64,000 nucleotides of DNA. It comes from Wyeomyia smithii. Lineage: Eukaryota > Arthropoda > Insecta > Diptera > Culicidae. The stretch lies in contig NC_073696.1 of the NCBI RefSeq assembly GCF_029784165.1, forward strand, positions 238,746,892 to 238,810,891. The letters run 5' to 3'. Position 1 is the first letter of the stretch. Every line of letters begins with the position of its first letter. Under the pieces are notes generated by a model. It worked only from the letters and a program-made list of their open reading frames with translations, was not told where the DNA came from and did no database searches. This document shows, one piece after another, positions 23,155 to 31,990 of this stretch. Position numbers and translations under genes: made by a program.

Positions 23155-25310
23155 ACTTTCCTGGTAAAACATCCCTCAGGATTTCACCTGCGTCACAATG
23201 TTACGCCAACGTCCCCGGTCCATAGCAGCTTGTCTCCAGTTTCTTGAGAGTCCCACACTCCCAAGATCTTGCTCCACTTGGTCTAACCCCCTAGCTCGTT
23301 GTGCACCTCTACGTCTTGTACTGGCTGGATTCGAGACGAACGCCATTTTTGCGGGATTGTTGTCCGGCATTCTTACAACATGTCCCGTCCATTGTACCCT
23401 TCCAGCTTTCGCGATTTTCTGGATACTGTGTTCGCCGTAGAGTTGCGCCAGCTCGTGGGTCATCCTTCGCCTCCATACGCCATCCTCACAAACTACGCCG
23501 AAGATAGTCCTTAGCACACGTCGTTCGAAAACGACCAGTGCTTGCAAGTCCTCCTCGAGCATCGTCCAGGTCTCGTGCTCGTAGAGGACTGCTGGCCTTA
23601 CAAGCGTCTTGTACATGGTGCACTTGGTACGGGGGCGAAGTTTACCAGACCTCAACGTCTTGTGGAGTCCGTAGGAGGCACGACTTCCAGCTACAACACG
23701 TCTGTTGATTTCTCTACTGCAGTTGTTGTCTGAAGTTACCAAAGATCCGAGGTATACAAATTCGTCAACCACCTCGAACTCGTCTTCGTCAATTATTACG
23801 CTACTGCCTATCCGAGCCCAGTCGCGCTCGGTTCCTCCTGCTAGCAGATACTTAGTCTTTGACGTATTCACTTTCAATCCAACCTTTTCTGCTTCACGTT
23901 TCAGTTTGGTGTACTGTTCAGCAACCGCCTGGAATGTCCTTCCGACAAGGCCAGCGTCGTTAGCGAAGCAGATGAACTGGCTGGATTTATAGAAGATCAT
24001 GCCCCGCATGTTAAAGGCCGCACGCTTCATCACACCTTCAAGCGCAATGTTGAACAGGAGACAAGAAAGACCGTCGCCTTGTCGAAGTCTCTTGCGTGTT
24101 TCAAACGGGCTTGATAACGCACCCGAAATCTTCACACAGCACTGTACACTGTCCATCGTGGCCTTGATCAGTCTCGTTAGTTTTGCAGGGAAACCATTTT
24201 AGTCCATGATTTTCCATAGCTCTACATGGTCGATAGTATCGTGGGCGGCCTTGAAATCGCTGAATAGGTGGTGCGTAGGGAATTGGTATTCGCGACGCTT
24301 TTGGAAGATCTGCCGCAGCGTGAAGATTTGGTCCGTTGTCGATCGCCCACAAAAACACTAAACCGGCTTGATAACTTCCAACAAACCTCCCTGCTAGCGG
24401 CGAGAGACGGCGAAAGCTATCTGGGAGAGCACTTTGTAGGCTGCGTTGAGAATCGTGATCGCTCGATAGTTCTCACATTCCAACTTGTCGCCCTTCTTGT
24501 ATATTGGGCATATTACTCCCTCCTTCCACTCCGGTAGCTGTTCTGTATCCCAGTATCCCAGCTGGTGCAGACAAGAAGCCAACCTATCCTAGCCCAGTTT
24601 GATAAGCTTCGCTGCGATGCCATCTTTCCAGCTGATTTGTTGTTCTTGAGCTGCTTGATGGCATCCTTAATTTCACCTATCGTAGGAGTCGGAATGTCTC
24701 CCTCATCTGCCGTCTTGGTCCTCTGCCTCTGCGGCATTCAGGTGTTCATTGTAATGCTGCTTCCACCTGTCGATCACCTCACGTTCATCCGTCAAGATTC
24801 TTCCATTCTTATCCTGACACATTTTGGCTCGCGGCACAAAGCCGGCGCGAGATGCGTTCAGTTTCTTGTAGAATTTACGTGTTTCTTGCGAACGATACAG
24901 CTGCTCCATTTCCTCACACTCCATCTCTTCCAGGCGGCGCTTTTTGTCCCGGAACAAATGGGTCTGCTTTCTTCGCTTCAGTTTATTTTGACGGCCTGTT
25001 TTGGGTAGCTTTCGTATGCACGCTCCAGCCGCGCGTAAAAGGCGTCCTTATCGTCGCCGTTACTTCCTAGGGGAGGGCTGTGCAAGTTAATTCTGCTCAC
25101 GTTGAAGAAACGGCCTCTAATCCTCAACTTGCACATTCTGTTGTCGATTGTCCACCACCCAATCACGCGCTTCTGCATTTCACCCATCACAATAAAAGCT
25201 GTGCCCAGCTCGTGTGTGTTGCCGCAGCTCTGGTAGATGGCTATACCCGTCTTCGTACGTATGTACCGTTATTCCCTTCCAGCATACCTCCTGCAGCGCT
25301 AGTTGGATTA
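23155..25310 (-). mobile_element. RTE-like retrotransposon, copy B (internally deleted, broken)
   Basis: The minus strand starts with endonuclease sequence (LQEVCWKG region near 25290, then FFNVSRINLHSPPLGSNGDD at about 25100). It jumps across a deletion of the endonuclease C-terminus to the linker (RRLEEMECEEMEQLYRSQET) and then gives broken RT pieces. A long open segment at 24156-23176 has RLRQGDGLSCLLFNIALEG and the active-site region FANDAGLVGRTF, in which the usual A-D-D is A-N-D, so polymerase activity would be lost. The C-terminus carries LYEHETWTMLEEDLQAL and QWTGHVVRM. The 3' tail is a short tandem repeat of AAGT type (about 23145-23165), as in RTE elements. Confidence 0.8.
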
Positions 25311-25379
25311 GGCGCTATAAAACTTTGACAAAACCAATATTGTTACTAGGGAATAGATTCAACAGAAGAGAATGCTACC

Positions 25380-25935
25380 CTTCCACCTCGAATTCAAGTT
25401 GGTTGTGATAAAATGGAGGTGGTCGATGAGTTCGTGTATCTAGGCTCACTGATAACTGTCAATACCGATACAACGATACTAGAGGAATTCAACCAGTACA
25501 AGAAGTTGACCATGAGATATAAACTATGCTTGTGGAGAACCAACGCGCTTTTGCGGTCTTACTTACCATCTTTGGTGGACTGTAGATGGAGAACGGAACG
25601 TGGAGAAGGCGAATGGATCATGTACTGCAGGAGCTGCTTGGGATAAGCCATCTATTATCCACACCGCTACGATTGGCAGGTTTGGGGTGAGCTGGGCATG
25701 TCATACGGATGTCGGATGACAGCCCGATAAAAATGGTTCGTGAAACCAATCCGTCAGGGACGAAACGATGCATAGCGGGCAAGATGGATCGATCAGATGA
25801 AAGACGACCCACGGACCCTACGTAGACTGCAGAGCTCGCGAACTGTAGCCTTGAATCGAGTAGAGTGAAGACGACTCTTACGTACAACAAAGGCCACACC
25901 AAGACTTGGGACTGTTTGGTAAGGTGAGGGAATTG
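25380..25935 (+). mobile_element. RTE-like retrotransposon 3' fragment, copy C
   Basis: Plus-strand codons give MEVVDEFVYLGSLITVNTD and then a shortened, frame-broken C-terminus. The 3' end (about 25880-25930) matches the 3' end of copy A closely, including GACTGTTTGGTAAGGT. The fragment lies head to head with copy B and belongs to the subfamily of copy A rather than B. Confidence 0.75.
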
Positions 25936-26234
25936 TTTCGCGGTGAAGCTGGAGTATATCCAAACGGAAACACAGCAGATAACGTATGACGACAGAAGAG
26001 TTAACGTTGGATAAAAACACATCGTAGCTGATTGCACACGACCCTGACTAGTAAGATATCATACATGTTTCCGCAAACTTGCAAGCTTTTGCAATGCTTT
26101 ACTTTCGCACATATTGTTGATAAGCTTCTGAGCAATCGAGAACGATTAAAGGATTTGTATGTAATAAATACTTGACGGAGATGAGCTCGTGGCAGTGGAC
26201 GTATTTGCGTCCATCGATTCAATGGTGATGTTAG

Positions 26235-26350
26235 GTTTCAACAGAACGAAAATTCGAAGACGCATTATGGCTGAGAGTCGTGTTTACTACGGATTCTAAA
26301 ACAGGATGATGTCTGATAAAGCTCGCTTTTGTAAATGTGTCATAAACAGG
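26235..26350 (+). mobile_element. Possible RTE-like fragment, copy D
   Basis: A short translation, KIRRRIMAESRVYYGF, resembles the REIQRRIMAGNRAYFGL region of copy A. The match is short and followed by a stop, so this call is weak. Confidence 0.35.
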
Positions 26351-27250
26351 CATGGACGATGTTATAGGAGAACTTGCCAACACACATCACATTTCAAATG
26401 TGAAAATGTGGTCAGCTCTTGAGAAATTAAATGAAATTTCTTTATCATGCCGTTTCAGGTAGAAAAAGTAAATATTTCGATAGATTTTTCGATAACAACA
26501 TTTACATTACCGAATTGTGAGATTTGAAATTAGAAATGTTCGGATGTTTTCTATTGACGAAACGGAAATATGCGATCGAATACGCAATAAAAAAAAATCT
26601 TCAAAAGTTGAAAATATCAGCTTTTAACTGGTTGATGTTAGAAACAATTACAAAATATTTAAAATCTCATATTGACAGGTGGTTTATATAATTTTTCAGC
26701 TCGTAATGGCTGAAGAAAATAAAATAAGATAATAAATAGATAGGTACTCGCGTTAAAGTAATAAGAAATTACTGAATAGTAATTCTATAAACGTTTGGAA
26801 CACTATCATCTGGCAGAATGCCCACAGTTGGCGTTTAGACCGTATATATTATAAATAAAAATAGTGTTTTATTTCTGAAGCGAAGGCACTACAATAATGC
26901 ATGATTATAATTCGGAAGATTACAATTTTAATACTGCACTGCGATCAAAAATGTAGAATTCGAAAAATCATGCGAAAACAGTAACCAATTTTATTTTTTC
27001 GAACTGAAGCTGAAATTGTAGGAGTAGTGAAAATTTAATAAATCTATCAAAAACATATCAATAAGTCAACTAACAAAACAGAGCATCAACAGTTTAAAGC
27101 TTAGCAATTAGCTTATTCTTAAAATTGATTTAGATAACTTATCTTTTTCTATGTCCGGTGAAATTATAAAACTATAAAAAGAAAGAACTGTTACCTTGCA
27201 ACAAAACCAACAGTTTAGTGATATGAAACAAATACACGCATACAACTATT
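26351..27250. other. AT-rich intergenic region
   Basis: No gene or element is recognised. It is downstream of the peptide gene on the minus strand. Confidence 0.4.
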
Positions 27251-27257
27251 TACAACT

Positions 27258-27263
27258 TTTATT
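27258..27263 (-). terminator. Poly(A) signal of the second peptide gene
   Basis: On the minus strand AATAAA lies about 135 bases after the stop codon, in an AT-rich tail. Confidence 0.45.
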
Positions 27264-27396
27264 TCAACTTATTTGCTCGGGATTACATTATAATTATTCA
27301 GACTCCTACAAAATAGTTAAATATGTAAACGTAGTAAAAATTATGTATCCTAATTTACAACACATCCCAAAACGCGGCGAATCAGCCAGTCAGTTC

Positions 27397-27585
27397 TCAG
27401 TTATTTTGCACGCACAGATTCCACCCCGTGTGGAACCTCGTCCTTGGTGGACACTCGCCATTGACTGGACGCTTAATGACGCACTTGTTTGCTTGCCGGG
27501 TGAACTCCTTCGGACAGTGGAAACCCCGCACCACTCCGACGCAGATCGCCACCAGCAGGAAGCCCAGCAGCCACGAGAACTTCAT
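27397..27585 (-). CDS. Short secreted four-cysteine peptide, paralogue
   Basis: The ORF encodes 62 residues beginning MKFSWLLGFLLVAICVGVVR, a signal peptide. The start at 27585 is chosen because the upstream in-frame initiator would be TTG, and because MKF aligns with the paralogue at 5986. The mature part has cysteines C24, C35, C45 and C58 with spacing C-x10-C-x9-C-x12-C, identical to the other copy, and shares the CVxxRPVxGECP core and NLCV near the end. C15 is inside the signal. Its TATA box is at 27656-27662 and its poly(A) signal at 27258. This peptide is more basic than its paralogue. Function unknown. Confidence 0.85.
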   Translation of the reverse strand: MKFSWLLGFLLVAICVGVVRGFHCPKEFTRQANKCVIKRPVNGECPPRTRFHTGWNLCVQNN

Positions 27586-27655
27586 CTCGAATATTGTGCT
27601 CAATCTAGCTACGAGAGATCGGAGGTCAAGTTGAACTGCTGATTTGATTGCTTTA

Positions 27656-27662
27656 ATTTATA
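27656..27662 (-). promoter_or_regulatory. TATA box of the second peptide gene
   Basis: On the minus strand TATAAAT lies about 70 bases upstream of the ATG. An initiator-like AGCAGTTCA follows at the right distance (about 27630), so the 5' leader would be short and unspliced. Confidence 0.6.
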
Positions 27663-28726
27663 TTTTCTTTTTCCCGCAGTTGTTGTTATTCAGTACACAA
27701 ATTCTGTAGAACTGAGCTTGTTTTTGGCGTACGCAACAGTTTATATGTGTCGATTTGATCGTGGTGCGGAATGAACGCGACGATTTGATTCAATTAGGTC
27801 AAGGACAATAAAGTCTTTGATCTTTGGAGAATAATAAAATAACGGTTGTATTAAATTGTACCTAATTTTTGTTATTGTGATTTTTGTTGACAAAATCATG
27901 GCTTTACGCTTTGCGAAATATGCGTTATAGTTAAGTTATAGCTAGGTTTCAAGACAAATTTTTTGTCGATATTTCACATCAACCAATTTTGCATGTAACT
28001 GTTCTGAATAATCGACCATTTTGAGTGAGAAATAATCCCCACGTATTAGCGTTCGGTCTTCCTCAGCATATCCTGATCCGGACTATTGTCTATATACCAC
28101 AGAGAACAGACATTCATGTTCATATGAAAAAATTTGAAAATATTTTGTAAAAATTTGAAACCAAATACGTTAATACACTACCGACATCTGTCTTGTGGTG
28201 CCCCATTTGCACTGGATAAATATTGCCGTATCGATAATTTATCGATTTAGTGCTTACAAACCGCTTACATTACCACTTACGGTTAAATGACGGTTGCAAG
28301 TTTTTACACATCTTTAGTGAATAAGATGAACGTTTGTTCTCTGTGTGTATACTACGTTTTATTTACTCATTTCCAAGTCCAGCACTCCAGAAGATGATCG
28401 AAACATAATAGAAAAATAAATTAAAGCATCTGAAATAATTTGCTTTCTTATTGAAAAAAGTCGATTTCCCCTCAGAATAAAAATCAGGCATTGATGATCC
28501 CAACAAAGGCTAATGATATCAATTTCTCGTGTATTTGATTAATTTTGTAGAGTTCTACATCTACAAGTTACAACTTTTACAAGCCTTTAGTCCCATGTTA
28601 CACACCCGCTTCTGTTGTAATGAAATAGCTGATTTTCGGTATAAGGTTGATTCTAGTGATGGATTTTTACTGAAAAGCAAATTGCAAATTAAATAATGAA
28701 GTGGTACGTTTTTATGCTCTACTACA
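27663..28726. other. No gene recognised
   Basis: AT-rich intergenic DNA with only short ORFs. Confidence 0.4.
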
Positions 28727-28800
28727 GCGGGTCTCAACTCTTTTTTGTTCGCGTACCCCTCGGCGATATTTTCCAAATGATGAATTATAACCCCTGGCTT
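28727..28800 (+). repeat. hAT-like single terminus
   Basis: CAGCGGGTCTCAACTC followed by CGCGTACCCCT resembles the end of a widespread hAT family. I found no matching inverted end nearby, so this is either a solo terminus or a chance resemblance. Confidence 0.35.
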
Positions 28801-28897
28801 GAAATGTTAATACCATTTGACAAAGAAAAGTTTACAGGCGATATCAGCAATATCGATACCACTCACTCACGCCCATCTCTAGCTGTCACTTTGACCG

Positions 28898-29400
28898 GCG
28901 TAAAATGAGCGACAATTCTGCTCAGCGACACACTTATCCGACCGCAGCGCACGGGTGCGAAGCGGCGGGTGTTGAAACTAATTAAAACTGGATAATATTT
29001 TATAAATAAATTAAATTTATAAATATATTACGAGTTTATTTACTGTTTTGAAAGAAACCCAATACAATAAGAAATACAAAATTACTTCAAGTGAAATGCC
29101 AAATAGGCAAATAACGAGAGTTTCAACTATGAGATAAACAGATCTAAGAAGTTGAAAATAACAGTTTATCGCAAGAAAATAGAAAAATACCTATCACCAA
29201 ACCAGGTTAGAAAGTTAGCAGACATGCCAAGCTACCACCTGACAAAATCTTACGGTCACCATTAGGGTCTGACGGAAGTTATGGGGCAAAAGGTATGAAT
29301 TTTGTCAGAGGCACAGCGGAAATGCTCTTGATGATGTATGAAAAATAACTATCACCGAATCATGTTAGAAAGTTAGCAGACATGCCAAGCTACCATTTTT
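28898..29400 (+). repeat. Dispersed repeat R3, copy 1
   Basis: This segment matches, in inverse, the segment at 59525-60030 over several hundred bases, with shared outer sequence TGAGCGACA. It encodes a decayed peptide, KYLSPNQVRKLADMPSYHLT then GLTEVMGQK, followed by AAAAGGTATG, which resembles a splice donor. The end of the unit is partly repeated (ATGCCAAGCTACCA near 29240 and again near 29380). It abuts the left end of W copy C. Confidence 0.65.
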
Positions 29401-29402
29401 TT

Positions 29403-29840
29403 GAAGTAGAATACTTCTCTCAGGAAGTTCGGCTACATAGGGATGTGAAATGAAAATCTAAAACCGAAAAAAGTGAAAAATATGTCCAATTTCAAATGCT
29501 AATAAATCGGTTAGTATTCGATGGATTTCCTTAGTTCTTGCAGCAATAGATTGGAAAATCTTCTAAGATTCTTCCCAAAATAAGATAATTGTAATTTTAT
29601 TATTCACACTATTGTACTATTGAAAATAGTCAAGCCTTGTCAAAACGAAAAATTCGACCTCTGATTGGTCGTTATATGCTTGCTTCCCAAGCACGGTCGA
29701 CAGGATCATATACCTTGCAATTGAAAACATGCTATTTGGCCTATATAAGAGCCTATTTCAGCCAGAGCCGCTCATAATTGTTCTAGACAGCGACAACAGC
29801 AGTCGTCCTTCCTTAGCAGCAGCACTAGCTCTGTGGTTGG
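29403..29840 (+). mobile_element. Family W repeat, copy C, left part
   Basis: The copy starts with GAAGTAGAATACTTCTCTCA and continues through the inverted CCAAT box (CTGATTGGTCG, about 29661) and CTTCCCAAGCACGGTCGAC (about 29685). It has a good TATA box (29742) and the CCGCTCATAATTG start-site block, then GCGACAACAGCAGTCG. The minisatellite part seen in A and B is missing here and follows the Jockey insertion instead (34869-35290). Confidence 0.7.
29742..29749 (+). promoter_or_regulatory. TATA box of W copy C
   Basis: TATATAAG lies 30-32 bases upstream of the initiator-like TCATAAT (A at 29774), the normal TATA-to-start spacing. CCAAT (inverted) and TTCCCAAGCACGGTCGAC lie 50-80 bases upstream. 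Confidence 0.6.
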
Positions 29841-29904
29841 TCACCACGTCTCAGGAGCAGCGCGGTTATTCTCAGCGTGTGTCGCCAGACAGCCATTATT
29901 CCCC

Positions 29905-30395
29905 CTGTGTTGGGGCAGCATGAAGATTGCCATCAGGAAATCTAATTTTGGGAATCAAAATGCCTTTTTGAAGGCAAATAAACAAGTCATTGGAAGTTAA
30001 TAATTTTTGTCAACGCAAGCAAGTATTCTGTGTAGCATCCTAGCAATTTAAATTTGTCGCACCCGTCTTATTTACTGAATGTGAAATAGCTTCCACAGTG
30101 CATGTTGTCCGTGTATCTTAGTTCCCCCAATGTTAGGGCAGCTCAAAGGTTGTAATTAGCAACCGATTTTGAACCGCAACAGCTTTTTTCAAGGCAAATA
30201 AAAAAATAATTGAAGGTTAATAATTTTCTGGCATCAACACAAGCAGACATTCTGTGCGGGATGCAATCAAATTCTGTTGTAGTTGTCTAATTTTCACTTT
30301 ATTTAGTAAACCCCCCACTGTAGGGGCAGCGCAAAGGCTGCGATCAGCATAACCGACATTGAATAATAAACTGCCCTGTTAGTACGCATTCACAA
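29905..30395 (+). repeat. Diverged tandem repeat, about three units
   Basis: Units share CCCC..TGTTGGGGCAGC, a following AAAG.TTG..ATCAG block, and AAGGCAAATAAA with GTTAATAATTTT. They recur near 29908, 30124 and 30310, so the period is about 190-215 bases. No coding capacity is apparent. Confidence 0.6.
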
Positions 30396-30631
30396 AAGCA
30401 GTTAGTTCGACTATGCAGAGCTAATATGAAGTCGATTCAATCAATCCGCATAAACAGAATTTCGTCGTCTCCCAGCTGCCAAGTTGCAACATGATGCAAC
30501 ACGCAACAGCGAGCAAACGAAATCGCTTGATGTTACAAACCGCAATAAGATACGGGTTAAAACCGTTGCGTGTGTGCGTACGTAAAACGTACGTAAACGT
30601 ACGTAAAATAATTCATTCCTATTTTCATCCC

Positions 30632-30639
30632 TATATAAG
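30632..30639 (+). promoter_or_regulatory. TATA box directly upstream of the Jockey insertion
   Basis: TATATAAG followed by GAGCCTGTTTTAG matches the W core promoter. The predicted start (about 30664-30666) falls at the first bases of the Jockey element, so this box could drive its transcript. The upstream 200 bases are not typical W sequence. Confidence 0.5.
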
Positions 30640-30790
30640 AGCCTGTTTTAGTCGAAGCCGCTCTCAAAATCATCATTCTCTGCTAGCGTGTTGAGCAGTA
30701 CAGTTGTTTATTTTCGCTCCGTTCACTTTGTACGTTCGTTCGTAAGTTTTTATTTTCGCGTTGGAAACCGACGCTACGGTGAACCCTGAC

Positions 30791-31990
30791 ATGGGTAAAT
30801 CGAAAACCGGTTCTAGTACGGGTAAACGGCCTCGACCTGGAAATGCCCCCGATTCGGCGGCTAAGAAGCTTTTGGCCAACAACAGATTTGCTGTCTTGGA
30901 AAACTCCACGGACCCCGAAATAGTGAAAAAAGAGAAAATTCCACCCTTCTATGTGAAAGGATTTCCAGAAGGTCTTCGTGAAGCAATTGTCTTTTACATC
31001 GAGAAAGGACTGAAATGCACTATCCGTATGTGCTCTGACGGCTACAAACTGATGGTTCCGTCATTGAATCACTACAAGGCGGTGCAAGTAATACTGCAGC
31101 AGCGTAAGGTGGAATATTTCTCCCATGACATTGAAGCAGAAAAACCGCTCAAGATTGTTCTCCGTGGTCTTCCAGACATGGAAATTGACACTCTGTTAGA
31201 GGAACTGAAGGCAAATGGACTCAAGCCAATACAGATCCATAAGATGTCACGCCACAACAAGACTCGGAAGTACCGCGACCAATTGTACCTTATCAACCTG
31301 GAGAAAAATTCAACATGTTTGGCGGATTTGCAGTCCATTCGTGCCCTTTTCCACATCATTGTGGCCTGGGAGCGCTACAAACCAGTTCATCGAGATGTGA
31401 CCCAATGTTCCAATTGCCTGTTGTTTGGACATGGGACTAAAAACTGCCATATGGCCTCCCGCTGCATCAAATGCGGACAAACGCACGCACCCGACGCCTG
31501 CCAATTGATGGAAACTGCCGATCCTGTCTGCGCAAATTGTGGAGCTGATCATAAGGCCACCAGTCGTTCCTGCCCAAAGCGGGCGGAGTTCATCGAGATC
31601 CGCAAAAGAGCCTCAACCAACAACCAACTCGGTCGGAGAAAAATCCCAGTGCCAGTGAATAACGAACAAAATTTTCCAGTCATCGCATCGCGACGTGCAA
31701 TCCCAGTGCTTCCACCTCTCCCACTGAATAATCGGCTTACAACCTCGTTTGCCGATGTCGCAGCATCGAGCCGTTCCTCGCCTCCCCCGGGGCTCCCAGG
31801 GCTTACAACTCCTGCCACTGGAATGAAGTTTACCCGCACAGACGCCGAAGAAAACAACGCAGATTCCCTTCTCACTACTGAAGAGTTCGTGCATCTCCTG
31901 GCCGAAGCATTCGTAGCCCTTCGCACCTGTAAAACCAGAGCTGAACAGCTGCAAGCAGCAGTTTCCATCCTCACCAAATATGGCCCGTGA
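30791..31990 (+). CDS. Jockey ORF1, gag-like RNA-binding protein
   Basis: 399 residues. The start at 30791 (MGKSKTGSS) is the first ATG of the frame. Residues of roughly 40-190 form the region common to arthropod Jockey ORF1 proteins (FYVKGFPEGLREAI, then LKIVLRGLPDMEIDTLLEEL). Three CCHC-type zinc knuckles follow at roughly 205-265: CSNCLLFGHGTKNC, CIKCGQTHAPDAC and CANCGADHKATSRSC. The C-terminal tail is proline-rich. Such proteins bind element RNA and carry it back to the nucleus. The stop (TGA at 31988) overlaps the ORF2 start by 11 bases, consistent with reinitiation or coupled translation. Confidence 0.9.
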   Translation: MGKSKTGSSTGKRPRPGNAPDSAAKKLLANNRFAVLENSTDPEIVKKEKIPPFYVKGFPEGLREAIVFYIEKGLKCTIRMCSDGYKLMVPSLNHYKAVQVILQQRKVEYFSHDIEAEKPLKIVLRGLPDMEIDTLLEELKANGLKPIQIHKMSRHNKTRKYRDQLYLINLEKNSTCLADLQSIRALFHIIVAWERYKPVHRDVTQCSNCLLFGHGTKNCHMASRCIKCGQTHAPDACQLMETADPVCANCGADHKATSRSCPKRAEFIEIRKRASTNNQLGRRKIPVPVNNEQNFPVIASRRAIPVLPPLPLNNRLTTSFADVAASSRSSPPPGLPGLTTPATGMKFTRTDAEENNADSLLTTEEFVHLLAEAFVALRTCKTRAEQLQAAVSILTKYGP

